Source: Streptomyces sp. TRM70350 (GTDB lineage Bacteria > Actinomycetota > Actinomycetes > Streptomycetales > Streptomycetaceae). From it: a stretch of DNA of 64,000 bases. Where the stretch lies: contig NZ_JAHUXH010000036.1 of the NCBI RefSeq assembly GCF_019219825.1, forward strand, positions 1 through 64,000. The letters run 5' to 3'. The position numbers and the translations under genes are program-made. The notes below the pieces were generated by a model. It was not told where the DNA came from and did no database searches. It saw nothing but the letters and a program-made list of their open reading frames with translations. Shown piece by piece: positions 43,284 to 51,931 of this stretch; within the stretch, counting starts at the first letter, position 1, and each line of letters opens with the position of its first letter.

Positions 43284-44975
43284 TTGGAGCAGTCCGCGAG
43301 CGACGACGGCCTCTTCGACCACTGTCCCTGGCTGTTCGGCAAACAGGCTTCCGATGGGCAGCGCGCGGCACAGCGGGAGCGGCAGAAGCGGCTGCTCGGC
43401 GCCGGGCAGGTGCGGTTCGGCGAGGGGTGCTTCGTCGCGGCGACCGCGGCCGTGTATCCGAAGCGGTTGCACCTGGGCGACCGGTCGTACATCGCGGCCC
43501 ACGCCTACGTCACGGACGATGTGCGCACGGGCGCCGACTGCTCGGTCAACCCGTTCGCCGTGGTGCGCGGCACCGTCACGCTGGGCGACGGCGTACGCAT
43601 CGGCGCGCACAGCTCGCTGCTCGGCTTCAACCACGGCGCCGCGCCCGATCTGCCGGTCCATCGGCAGCCCGTCACCAGCCGCGGCATCACCGTGGGCGAC
43701 GACGTGTGGATCGGCTCCCACGTGGTCGTCGTGGACGGCGTCACCATCGGAGACCACTGCGTCGTCGGCGCCGGCGCGGTGGTCACCAAGGACCTGCCCG
43801 CGTGGACGGTGGCGGCCGGCAACCCCGCGCGCCGCATCCGCGACCGCCGGGACGCGCGCGGCAAGGCCCCGCGTTCCGCCGCGCCGCTCGCCGACCGACT
43901 GCCGGAGTTCGCCGAGACCACCCGCGCACAGGCCGCCGGCCTGCTGGCCCGCTGCTGGCTTCCGGACGCCGGCCGCTACGTCGACCAGCCCGGCTCCGAG
44001 CCGACCGTGCGGGCGCACTGCGACGCGGTGGAGATCGCCGACCTGCTCCTCGGCACCGCTCCCCCGCAGTTGCCGGCCGCCGAACACGCGGCGCGGCTGC
44101 GTGCACTGCAGGATCCCGCCACCGGCTTGGTGCCCGAGTACGGCGAGGCACCCACGCAGCCCGGCCCGGCCGGCCCGGCCGGGCTGCCGGACGACGGCGC
44201 CTGCGCCTATCACGTGCTGTGCGTGGGCTACGCGCTGGATCTGCTCGGCAGCTCCTTCGCCCACCCGCTGCGCCCGGTGCGGGACACCACAGCGGACCAG
44301 CTGGTCCGGCGCCTGGCCGCACTGCCCTGGCGGGACCGCGCCTGGCGCGCCGGGTCGTGGGTGGACGCCTGGGCCACCGCGGCGCACTGGAACCGGCGCC
44401 TGGGCGGGGAACCGGCCGAACCGGGGGCGCTGGAGGCGCTGTTCGGCTGGCTGCACACCCATGTCGACCCGTGGACCGGCATGTGGGGCTCTCCCACCCG
44501 CGAGGGCGGGCGCCTGCAGATGGTCAACGGCTACTACCGGCTCACCCGCGGCTCCTTCGCCCAGTTCGACCTGCCGGTGCCGTACGCCGAGCGGGTCATG
44601 GACACAGTTCTCGACCATGCGCGCGACGCACGCCACTTCTCTCCCGGCCGGGAGAACGCCTGCAACGTCCTGGACGTCGCCCACCCCCTGTGGCTGTGCG
44701 CCCGGCAGACCTCCCATCGCGCCGAGGAGGCCCGTGCCTGGGCGGCGGACCAGCTCGCCGCCGCCCTCCGGCGCTGGCATCCGGGACAGGGTTTCGCATT
44801 CGGTCCCAGGCCCGACGGCACCGGCCCGGGCCGCGCACCCGGGCTGCAGGGCACCGAGATGTGGCTCGCCATCATCTGGCTGCTCGCCGACCTGCTCGGC
44901 CTCGCCGACCTCCTGGGCTACCGCCCACGCGGCATCCACCGCCCGGAACCGGCCCCGGCCGACGAGAGCGGATAA
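43284..44975 (+). CDS. Hexapeptide-repeat acyltransferase fused to a large helical domain
   Basis: 563 residues. TTG 43284 has GGGGAGG five bases upstream. Residues about 50-190 form a left-handed beta-helix (AATAAVYPKRLHLGDRSYIA, GDDVWIGSHVVVVDGVTIGD, VGAGAVVTKDLPAWTVAAGN), as in acetyl-CoA dependent sugar O-acetyltransferases. The remaining 370 residues (RLPEFAETTRAQAAGLLARC, LVPEYGEAP, GMWGSPTREGGRLQMVNGYY, ENACNVLDVAHPLWLCARQT) are all-helical, resembling an (alpha/alpha) toroid of the terpene-cyclase/glycosidase kind. The two-part protein probably acylates a saccharide; the role of the helical part is unknown. It stands between IS remnants with no operon partner. Confidence 0.75.
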   Translation: MEQSASDDGLFDHCPWLFGKQASDGQRAAQRERQKRLLGAGQVRFGEGCFVAATAAVYPKRLHLGDRSYIAAHAYVTDDVRTGADCSVNPFAVVRGTVTLGDGVRIGAHSSLLGFNHGAAPDLPVHRQPVTSRGITVGDDVWIGSHVVVVDGVTIGDHCVVGAGAVVTKDLPAWTVAAGNPARRIRDRRDARGKAPRSAAPLADRLPEFAETTRAQAAGLLARCWLPDAGRYVDQPGSEPTVRAHCDAVEIADLLLGTAPPQLPAAEHAARLRALQDPATGLVPEYGEAPTQPGPAGPAGLPDDGACAYHVLCVGYALDLLGSSFAHPLRPVRDTTADQLVRRLAALPWRDRAWRAGSWVDAWATAAHWNRRLGGEPAEPGALEALFGWLHTHVDPWTGMWGSPTREGGRLQMVNGYYRLTRGSFAQFDLPVPYAERVMDTVLDHARDARHFSPGRENACNVLDVAHPLWLCARQTSHRAEEARAWAADQLAAALRRWHPGQGFAFGPRPDGTGPGRAPGLQGTEMWLAIIWLLADLLGLADLLGYRPRGIHRPEPAPADESG

Positions 44976-45121
44976 ACCCGCTGACCCACGCCCCGCCGCT
45001 CGGCGCCCCGTGCCGGTCCCGTATCACCGGCGTGGGCGCCCGGTTCTTCACGCGGCGGCTCCTCAGCAGGCCGAGCCGCCAGGGCAGCAGGTTGCAGGGG
45101 CCGGTGGTGGCGAGGTTCACG

Positions 45122-45278
45122 CCCTCGATGGAGCCTGCGGCGGTGGCCACGGTGCGGGACCGGTGGTGACCGTTGCGGAACACCAGCCGATGTCCGGCCG
45201 CGTCCGTCTCTGCGGTCAACTCCGCTATGTACTGGTTGACTTCGGCCTCCAGCGCGGCGGCGGGCACCCGGCGTGAAG
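45122..45278 (-). pseudogene. IS256-family transposase fragment
   Basis: The minus strand reads ALEAEVNQYIAELTAETDAA and GHRLVFRNGHHRSRTVATAA, the N-terminal region (RNGxxxR.V.T.AG) of Streptomyces IS256-type transposases, then leaves the family after SIEG. It directly abuts an IS1380 fragment. Confidence 0.6.
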
Positions 45279-45542
45279 CTGCTCGGCCTCCAGCAGGCTC
45301 CGCGCCCCGAGCGCCATCGCGACGGCGAGCTGGACGAGCACCCCGGCCCGCCCCCGCCACCCGGCATTCGTGCTGGAGGGAAGCATCCCGGCGAGCCCTC
45401 GCGTCAGCCCCACCCGATCCGCCAGCCGACGCAGCAGCACCGCCCCCGCATGTCCGACCAGGCCCATTCCGTCGGCTGCCACGGACAGCCCAAGATCCCA
45501 CCCTGTACGCTCGCTCACCAGAAAGTGTCCTGACTTCTGCAC
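45279..45542 (-). pseudogene. IS1380-family transposase N-terminal fragment
   Basis: The minus strand from about 45521 reads SERTGWDLGLSVAADGMGLV, GHAGAVLLRRLADRVGLT, AGVLVQLAVAMALGARSLLE. This is the N-terminus of IS1380 transposases (VGHAGA..LR..AD, then a hydrophobic (V)L(V)xLAVA..LG). It is cut at LEAEQLHA and joined to the IS256 piece. Confidence 0.65.
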
Positions 45543-45619
45543 CGATACGACCTAGACACTCGCATCCTCGCAGGTCAGCGCACCTTTCTGCGGTCAGACG
45601 CCATCCGCTTACCGCTGGG

Positions 45620-45840
45620 CAGGCTGGGGACTCAGTTCCTGATACGCGCCACCAGCACCCGACGACCGCCGGTGCTGGCGCTGCTGCCCGACGGCTCCTA
45701 CCTGACCCGGATCGCGGGCCTCCCGCTGCGGGTGATCGAGGCCGAGATCCACTCCCGCACCGCCGACGGCGGCGACTTCGGCGGACCTACCGCCTGCTGA
45801 CCACGCTCAACGACCACCGCACCGATCCCGCCGACGCTGC
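45620..45840 (+). pseudogene. IS4-family transposase internal fragment
   Basis: Reads TQFLIRATSTRRPPVLALLP, DGSYLTRIAGLPLRVIEAEI, then after a one-base shift YRLLTTLNDHRTDPA. This matches the segment between the second Asp and the Glu of actinobacterial IS4 transposases (LL.R.K...LP.LPDGSYL, YRLLTTL). No ends or catalytic residues remain. Confidence 0.6.
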
Positions 45841-45996
45841 TCCGCGGCGGCGGGTAGACGGCGGCACCACGCGGTTAACTGGCCGACCAGCCGGGCGACG
45901 CATCAACAAGCCCCTTCAACCGCGACCAACGTGTCTTCCAGGACCGTACACACGTTTTCACGGCCTTCCAGGAGCATGCGGCGACCATCTACCGCG

Positions 45997-46413
45997 ATGG
46001 CGACCACGACCGCGTGCATCCACGCCCTCGATCACAACCCCTACGCCGGGCTCGTCGTCCAGGTCATCGAGTCCGACTCGCCTGGCAGGCGCGGGGAAAT
46101 GCTCGCGTGGCTGCGCGACGACCACCTTCCGAAACGCCTGGCGGGCTCGCCCGCGGCCATGGTGACCGTCTTCACGCCGACGCCGACGCCGCTGCCCCTG
46201 GACCGGATGACCTACGTCAAACAGGTCGAGGGGGTCGGGACCCGGTTGACACTGCTGTGGTTCCTCCAGCGCGATCCCCGCGACAACTGGCGGGAGCACT
46301 GCGCGGAGCTGCACACGGCAGTGGCGGCTTCGGGGCTGGGCAACGTGCAGTTCGCCGCGCCGTTCATCCCGACGGTGCCTGGGACGGACCGCTACGTGAA
46401 CGAGCTGCGGTGA
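45997..46413 (+). CDS. Hypothetical protein, probably N-terminally truncated
   Basis: 138 residues from ATG 45997: ACIHALDHNPYAGLVVQVIE, REMLAWLRDDHLPKRLAGSP-like helix, VKQVEGVGTRLTLLWFLQRD, VPGTDRYVNELR. The pattern of a short strand, helix and LLWFL strand suggests a ferredoxin-like (EthD/dimeric barrel) fold. An adjacent frame just upstream (RVFQDRTHVFTAFQEHAATI) also looks coding, so a frameshift near 46000 may have separated an N-terminal half. Function not recognised. Confidence 0.5.
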   Translation: MATTTACIHALDHNPYAGLVVQVIESDSPGRRGEMLAWLRDDHLPKRLAGSPAAMVTVFTPTPTPLPLDRMTYVKQVEGVGTRLTLLWFLQRDPRDNWREHCAELHTAVAASGLGNVQFAAPFIPTVPGTDRYVNELR

Positions 46414-46579
46414 ACCTCGGCGACTGCCGCCACCGGAAGCCCGATCCTCACAGAGGGTGGGGTACGGGCCGCCACGAGGGGCCGGTGGCCGCGCCGCGCA
46501 CCAGTATGCGGTCCGCTCCGGAGTGGGAGCTCGGCCCCGCGCACAGACACCGTGTGTCCGCTGCCCGGGAGCCGTTCCG

Positions 46580-47725
46580 CTACCAGGACGCCAGCGAGCC
46601 GTCCGCGTTGCGCCATACCGGGTTGCGCCAGCGGTGGCCGCGTTCGGCGGCTGCCCGGACCGCGGCCTCGTCGATCGTGATGCCCAGACCCGGTGCGGTC
46701 GGGCGCTCGATGTAGCCGTCGCGGAACGCGAAGGTCTCGGGATCCACGAGATAGTCCAGCAGCCCGCTGCTGTCGCCGTAGCCGATGCCGAGCGCCTGTT
46801 CCTGGATGAGGAAGTTGGGTGTGGCGAAGTCGAGTTGCAGGCTGGCGGCCAGCGCGATCGGGCCGAGCGGGCAGTGCGGCGCCACCAGGACGTCGTACGC
46901 CTCCGCCATCGAGGCGATCCGCCGGGTCTCGGAGATACCGCCGGCGTGGCTGATGTCCGGCTGCGCCACGGCGATGCCGTCCGACAGCACGGAACGGAAG
47001 TCCCAGCGGGAGTACAGCCGTTCACCGGTCGCGATGGGGATCGAGGTGGAGCGCACCACCGCGCCGAGGTCCCGGGAGAACTCGGGCAGTACCGGCTCCT
47101 CCACGAACATCGGCAGCAGCGGCTCCAGCAACGGCAGGACGCGCCGGGACATCGCGCCGCTGAAGCGGCCGTGGAAGTCCAGTGCCACGTCGCGGTCCGG
47201 GCCGATGGCCTCGCGTACCGTGGTCACGCTGTCCACGATGGCGTTGATCGCGGCGGCCGTGGCGAGCGGCTCCAGTTGTCCGCAGGGGTTGAGCTTGACC
47301 GCGGTCATGCCCTTGGCGACCTGTGCGGCCGCCGCGTCGGCCAGATCCTGGAGGGTCTTGCCGCCGACCCAGCCGTAGACGCGTACCCGGTCGCGCACAT
47401 GGCCGCCGAGCAGTTGGTACACCGGCACACCGTGGGTCTTGCCCGCGATGTCCCACAGGGCCTGGTCGATGCCGGCCAGTGCGCTGTTGAGCACGACACC
47501 CCCGCGGTAGAAACCGCCCTTGGCGAGCATCTGCCAGTGCTCCTCGATACGGGCCGGGTCCTGCCCCACCAGATAGTCGAACATCTCCTCGACGCACCTC
47601 GCCACGGTGTGCGCCCTGCCCTCGACGATGGGCTCTCCCCAGCCGGAGATGCCCTCGTCGGTGTCGACGCGCAGGAAGAGCCAGCGTGGTTCGACGAGGA
47701 AGAGTTCGTAGCCAGTGATCTTCAC
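46580..47725 (-). CDS. dgoD: D-galactonate dehydratase (enolase superfamily)
   Basis: Removes water from D-galactonate to give 2-keto-3-deoxy-D-galactonate. 381 residues from GTG 47725, with CCGGAGG eight bases upstream. It aligns end to end with E. coli DgoD: VKITGYELFLVEPRWLFLRV, GLDFHG-type metal ligand in VALDFHGRFS, Glu in FVEEPVLP, Glu in IATGERLYSR, base His in APHCPLGPIALA, ending WRNPVWRNADGSLASW. It is the last gene of the minus-strand operon LacI-5, SDR, dgoD, and supplies the acid-dehydratase step for the kinase and aldolase encoded by the divergent operon. Confidence 0.93.
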   Translation of the reverse strand: MKITGYELFLVEPRWLFLRVDTDEGISGWGEPIVEGRAHTVARCVEEMFDYLVGQDPARIEEHWQMLAKGGFYRGGVVLNSALAGIDQALWDIAGKTHGVPVYQLLGGHVRDRVRVYGWVGGKTLQDLADAAAAQVAKGMTAVKLNPCGQLEPLATAAAINAIVDSVTTVREAIGPDRDVALDFHGRFSGAMSRRVLPLLEPLLPMFVEEPVLPEFSRDLGAVVRSTSIPIATGERLYSRWDFRSVLSDGIAVAQPDISHAGGISETRRIASMAEAYDVLVAPHCPLGPIALAASLQLDFATPNFLIQEQALGIGYGDSSGLLDYLVDPETFAFRDGYIERPTAPGLGITIDEAAVRAAAERGHRWRNPVWRNADGSLASW

Positions 47726-47854
47726 GGTGCGGACCTCCGGGTCCTGGTGCACGGCCCTGGGGCCGATGGCTGCGGGTAGGGGGCGTGCGGGCTGGGGGTC
47801 GGCCAGGCAGTGAGCGGTCTCGCGGACCGTCTGCCGGACAGTCGGAAGCCCGGG

Positions 47855-48619
47855 CTATTCCTGGGAGCTGATGCTGCGGCCGCCGTCCACGAGCAGGTTC
47901 TGGCCGGTGATGAACGAGGCGTCGTCGGAGGCGAAGAAGGCCACGGCGGCCGCGATGTCCTCGGGGCTGCCGAGCCGGCCGACCGGCGCACGCGCGGCGG
48001 TCCGGGCCTGGGACTCCGGCGGTGTATGCGCCCACAGGGCCGTGACCACGGCGCCGGGAAGGACGGAGTTGAACCTGATCTCACCGCCGTACTCGACGGC
48101 GAGCTGGCGTACCAGGGCGTCGATGCCGCCCTTGGCCGCCGCGTACGCGGGGAAGCCCTTGAAGCCGATGGCCGCGTGCACGGACGAGGTGATCACCACC
48201 GCGCCCCGGGTGGTCCGGAGTTGGGGGACCGCAGCCCGGACGCCGTAAAACACCGAGTCGAGGCAGAGCCGTAGCTGGTCGTGCCATGTGGCGTCGTCCA
48301 GCTCGTGCGCCGCCCCGGACCGGTTTCGGCCGGCGTTGAGGTGCAGGACGTCGAGGTGCCCGGTCCAGGACGTCACCGCCTCGACGGCCGCGGTCCACGC
48401 GTCGGGTGAGGTGACGTCGAGCTCGCGGTGCCGGGCCCGTCCTCCCTTGGCATTGATCTCCTCGGCCACACGGCGGGCGCCCTCGGCGTCCACGTCGGTG
48501 ACGAGGACCGACGCCCCTTCCGCGGCGAGGCGATGGGCGGTGGCCTCGCCGATGCCCGAGGCGGCGGCGGTGAGCAGGGCCGTACGGCCCGGAAAGCGCG
48601 CGAGGCCGGCGCGACTCAT
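47855..48619 (-). CDS. SDR-family dehydrogenase, probable sugar 1-dehydrogenase
   Basis: 254 residues from ATG 48619, which overlaps the LacI-5 stop by four bases. NAD(P) site TAAASGIGEA (the usual TGxxxGIG is modified to TAAASGIG), NAG motif as LNAGRNRSG, catalytic Ser in ITSSVHA, YAAAK for Tyr and Lys. C-terminus GQNLLVDGGR. In this operon it most likely oxidises galactose (or L-arabinose/fucose) to the lactone that the propeller lactonase opens before DgoD acts. Substrate inferred from context only. Confidence 0.85.
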   Translation of the reverse strand: MSRAGLARFPGRTALLTAAASGIGEATAHRLAAEGASVLVTDVDAEGARRVAEEINAKGGRARHRELDVTSPDAWTAAVEAVTSWTGHLDVLHLNAGRNRSGAAHELDDATWHDQLRLCLDSVFYGVRAAVPQLRTTRGAVVITSSVHAAIGFKGFPAYAAAKGGIDALVRQLAVEYGGEIRFNSVLPGAVVTALWAHTPPESQARTAARAPVGRLGSPEDIAAAVAFFASDDASFITGQNLLVDGGRSISSQE

Positions 48620-49656
48620 GGTGTTTCTCCCGCTCTTGCCGTGGAACCGCGCAGCATCAGGCGCGGCTCGGTCGGTACGACGACATCTCCCATTGGCACC
48701 CCCTGGATGGCGGCTACCAGAGCATCGACGGCCGCGGTGCCCAGTTCGTACAGGGGCATCGCCACGGTGGTCAGCGGCGGGGAGAGGTGGCCGGCGACCG
48801 GCAGATCGTCGTTCCCGACCACCGAGACGTCCTCGGGGATCCGCAGACCGAGGCCCCGGATCGCCGCCATGGCGCCGATCGCCTGGGCCAGGGAGCTGGT
48901 GTAGAGCGCGGTGACCGGCGGGCGCGTGCCACCGTCGACCGGACGCAGCAGTCGCAGTGCCGCGGACACACCGCCGTCCTCGGTGAAGTCCCCGGAGGCC
49001 ACCGGAGCGGCGGCGAGCCCGAGTTCCCCGGCGCGCCGCAGGAACGCCTCCTTGCGGGCCTCACTGGGGGTGATGCCCGGCGGGCCCGCGATGTGACCGA
49101 CCGCGTGGTGACCTAGGGAGTGGAGGTGGTCGAGGGCGGTGACGCTGGAGCGGGCCACGTCCATGGTGACGTTCCGGCCGGACCCCTCCACCGAGCGGTT
49201 GAGGAAGACGTGGGGGACCGCGCTGCGGCTCAGCGCGTCCAGCAGGGGGTGGCCGGGGCGCGCGGAGGCGATGAGCAGTCCGTCGACCCGGCCTTCCTGC
49301 ACCAGGTCGTTGAAGGACTCATCGGCTTCCTGCCCGTCGAAGTCCTCGGCCAGCAGGGAGAGATAGCCCAGTTCGCGGGCGCGCTGGTAGGCGCCGCGGG
49401 CGATGGTGACGTACGTGGGGTTGGCGAGGGCGGGGACGAGCAGGGCCAGGGCGTGCGTGCTGGCGCCCGCCAGCGCCCGGGCCCCTGAGTGGGGACGGTA
49501 GCCCAGCGCCTGGGCGACCTCGTGTACGCGCCGTCGGGTCTCCGGCCGGACGGACAGATCTTCCCGGCCGTTGAGCACCTTGGACACGGTGGCCTTGGAG
49601 ACTCCTGCCTCGCGGGCGACGTCCACCAGCCTTGCCCGAACCGGCTGCTCAGCCAC
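48616..49656 (-). CDS. LacI-family regulator (LacI-5) of the galactonate cluster
   Basis: 346 residues. GTG 49656 has GAGGGAGG eight bases upstream; the longer frame overlaps the promoter. HTH: RLVDVAREAGVSKATVSKVL. Hinge: SGARALAGAS. Sensor: ALLVPALANPTYVTIARGAY, ALYTSSLAQAIGAMAAIRGL, VSVVGNDDLPVAGHLSPPL. First gene of its operon, so autoregulated. Three AACCG(G/T)TT-centred palindromes in the intergenic region are its likely operators, controlling both the sugar-acid enzymes and the divergent importer operon. Confidence 0.92.
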   Translation of the reverse strand: MAEQPVRARLVDVAREAGVSKATVSKVLNGREDLSVRPETRRRVHEVAQALGYRPHSGARALAGASTHALALLVPALANPTYVTIARGAYQRARELGYLSLLAEDFDGQEADESFNDLVQEGRVDGLLIASARPGHPLLDALSRSAVPHVFLNRSVEGSGRNVTMDVARSSVTALDHLHSLGHHAVGHIAGPPGITPSEARKEAFLRRAGELGLAAAPVASGDFTEDGGVSAALRLLRPVDGGTRPPVTALYTSSLAQAIGAMAAIRGLGLRIPEDVSVVGNDDLPVAGHLSPPLTTVAMPLYELGTAAVDALVAAIQGVPMGDVVVPTEPRLMLRGSTARAGETP

Positions 49657-49708
49657 CTCGGCAGCCTCCCTCTCCCGTAGTGAACGCACGGCACGCGGTA
49701 ACTGTTTC

Positions 49709-49722
49709 GGCAACCGGTTACC
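49709..49722. promoter_or_regulatory. LacI-5 operator candidate 1, GGCAACCGGTTACC
   Basis: Palindrome centred on CG (13 of 14 positions symmetric in pairs except C/A), 53 bp upstream of the LacI-5 start. The same core recurs at 49785 and, more weakly, at 49973. Confidence 0.7.
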
Positions 49723-49784
49723 GAGTGCGTGTCGGATCTCTTGACACCCTCTGGCGCCACAACCTAGCGTTCGCCGAAGTTTCA

Positions 49785-49798
49785 GGCAACCGGTTTCT
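49785..49798. promoter_or_regulatory. LacI-5 operator candidate 2, GGCAACCGGTTTCT
   Basis: Second copy of the CAACCGGTT core, 76 bp from the first, just downstream of a TTGACA hexamer (49741-49746). Two spaced sites would allow looping between the divergent promoters. Confidence 0.6.
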
Positions 49799-50584
49799 CA
49801 GCAGTCATAAGCACTATGTCCGGGCAGAACGCGAGAGCCGTCTAACGCCAGTCAAAACATGACAAGTCGACTGGCGCCGACCATCCGTGAGGTGTGCGAT
49901 GAAGCGCTCCGGAAGACTCCCAGGGCGGCCGCGACGCCGTTTACCTGCACCTATACAGGCAAGAAATCGAAAGAAACCGTTTTCACGCATCAGGCGGGCC
50001 GCCGCCTGAGCTCGGCGCGATCACGACGCGGGCCGCAGCCGGAGCCACTTCCCGGCGAGCTTCACGCCCTCTGAACCCGTTCCGCGCAACGGCGCGGACA
50101 TCCGCTCCTGGCCGCGTACGGCGGCGGCAACGACCGCCTCACCGGGGCGGCGCCGTACAGGGCCAGGGGCAACCTCACCGGGACGCGTCCCGCGCACCAC
50201 GTCCCCAGGGCGGCGGAACCAGGCGCCCCCGCGACGAACAGATGCCTGCCCCCGGCGCCGACCCCGGCGAGACCCGCCCCCGGTCCGGACATCGTCCGCA
50301 CGGCGACCACCCGAAGCCGCTCTGCGTCCCCGTACCCCGGCGTCCTCAAAGGTCCGTCCGCGAGGCCGCGTCACGACTGCCCCGTCGGCCTGCCGGCCAC
50401 TCGGCGGCGGCCACCCGGCTGTACCCCGGCACGCTCCCGTGCGCCTCACCGGGCGAGCCGGCGCCTCACTCCTGCCTTGCCCCGGCGGAGTTCCCCGCGG
50501 ATCTCCGCATCGGAATTCCCGCCGCGCATCGGCCCTCGATCCGCCCCGCAGCCCCGCTGTCCCCTGTACGAAAGGCTCACGACC
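49799..50584. other. Long leader/intergenic region before the importer operon
   Basis: Nearly 800 bp without a convincing gene. It contains a weaker LacI-like site GAAACCGTTTTC (49973-49984), an inverted repeat CCTG..CAGG (about 49944-49959) and long G+C-rich open frames on both strands that show no domain. It may be a long 5' untranslated region or hold a lost gene. Confidence 0.45.
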
Positions 50585-51931
50585 ATGTCCGTTCCCGCCA
50601 GAAGCGCCCTCGGACGGCGCGACTTCCTCGCCACCACCGCCGGTGTCACGCTCGCCGCGGCGGCACTGCCCGGATGTGCCGCCTCCGTCGACGACGGCTC
50701 CGGCTCCGGCACCAAGAAGGGCGCGTCGACGCTCACCGTCATGGCCAAGGACGAGGACAAGAAGACCATCCAGGCCGCCGAACAGGTGCTGGGCGTGAAG
50801 ATCACCTACCTCGCCTTCGACCAGACCAAGCTCAACGCCATGCTGGCCAGCAAGAACCCGCCGGACGTGGTGCGCGGCTTCGGTGCACTGGACACGCCGT
50901 ACTTCGCCGCCCGCGGCCTGATGGCCGACCTGGACCCCTACTTCGCCGAGAGCTCGGTCCTCAAGACCTCCGACCTCGACCCGGTCAACGACCTCTGGCG
51001 CTTCGATGGAGAGAAGCAGGGGGCGGGCCCGCGCTACGGCATGACGAAGGACTACTCCCAGGACGCGATGTTCTGGTACCGCACCGACATGTTCGACGCC
51101 GCGAAGCTGGACCACCCCAGCGACACCGAGCCGCTCTCCTACGACGAGTGGCTGGACCTCGGCAAGCGGCTGGTCAAACGCCGGCTCGGCAAGGTGAAGG
51201 TCTACGGGCTGAGCGCCGGGCCCGGCACCTTGCCCCAGTTCATGAACATGACCGCCTCGGCCGGCGGCAAGCTGTTCGCCGATGACCTCGCCTCCGTCGA
51301 CTTCTCCTCGCCCGAGGCGATGAAGGGACTGAGCTGGTACCTGGAGTACGCCAAGGCCAACATCGGCCCCAGCCCCGCCAACCCGAACCCGGACGGCTGG
51401 GACTGGCCCACCTACCAGGCCGGGCGGATGGCGATAGCCGGCGACGGCTACTGGTTCGGCGGGTCGATCGGCGGCGACCCCAAGACCGCCGAGGTGTCAC
51501 GGTTCGCGCCCGCCCCACAGATGGGCGGCCACCGCATCAGCCCCACCTTCGGTGCCACCGGCTACTGGATCCCCACGGGCGCCAAGAACAAGGACGCCGC
51601 CTGGAAGTTCTTCGAGTGGTACTTCGCAGGCCAGCCGGCCAAGGACCGGGCCAGCAGCGGCTGGGGCATCCCGACCCTGAAGTCGCTGCGCTCGCTGATG
51701 CCGCAGGCGCAGCCGTTCCAGAAGCAGTCCTACGCCGTCCAGCAGCGGGAGCTCCCGTACTTCCAGATGATGACCGTCACCCCGTACGCCCAGGCGACCG
51801 CCCTGGACGCGGTGATCAACAAGGTGCTGCCGGGTGCGGTCAGGTCCGGGACCTCCGTCGGGAAGGTCGCGGACGCGCTGAACTCGCAGATGAACGAGGC
51901 GATCGCCGCGGGCAAGGAGCTGGTGGGGTGA
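50585..51931 (+). CDS. Sugar-binding lipoprotein, Tat-exported
   Basis: 448 residues from ATG 50585. The signal has a twin-arginine motif (GRRDFLATT, Arg 11-12) and a lipobox LPGC (Cys 31), so it is folded before export and then lipid-anchored. The mature part is a family-1 solute-binding protein (ASTLTVMAKDEDKKTIQAAE, DAMFWYRTDMFDAAKLD, GRMAIAGDGYWFGG). It serves the two permeases downstream; the first permease start overlaps its stop. The ligand is presumably a galactose- or arabinose-containing saccharide, from the enzymes in the operon. Confidence 0.92.
   Translation: MSVPARSALGRRDFLATTAGVTLAAAALPGCAASVDDGSGSGTKKGASTLTVMAKDEDKKTIQAAEQVLGVKITYLAFDQTKLNAMLASKNPPDVVRGFGALDTPYFAARGLMADLDPYFAESSVLKTSDLDPVNDLWRFDGEKQGAGPRYGMTKDYSQDAMFWYRTDMFDAAKLDHPSDTEPLSYDEWLDLGKRLVKRRLGKVKVYGLSAGPGTLPQFMNMTASAGGKLFADDLASVDFSSPEAMKGLSWYLEYAKANIGPSPANPNPDGWDWPTYQAGRMAIAGDGYWFGGSIGGDPKTAEVSRFAPAPQMGGHRISPTFGATGYWIPTGAKNKDAAWKFFEWYFAGQPAKDRASSGWGIPTLKSLRSLMPQAQPFQKQSYAVQQRELPYFQMMTVTPYAQATALDAVINKVLPGAVRSGTSVGKVADALNSQMNEAIAAGKELVG

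Noticed and set aside
43092..44939. 615-codon minus-strand frame
   Set aside because: Antisense to the acyltransferase fusion, with no recognisable motif.
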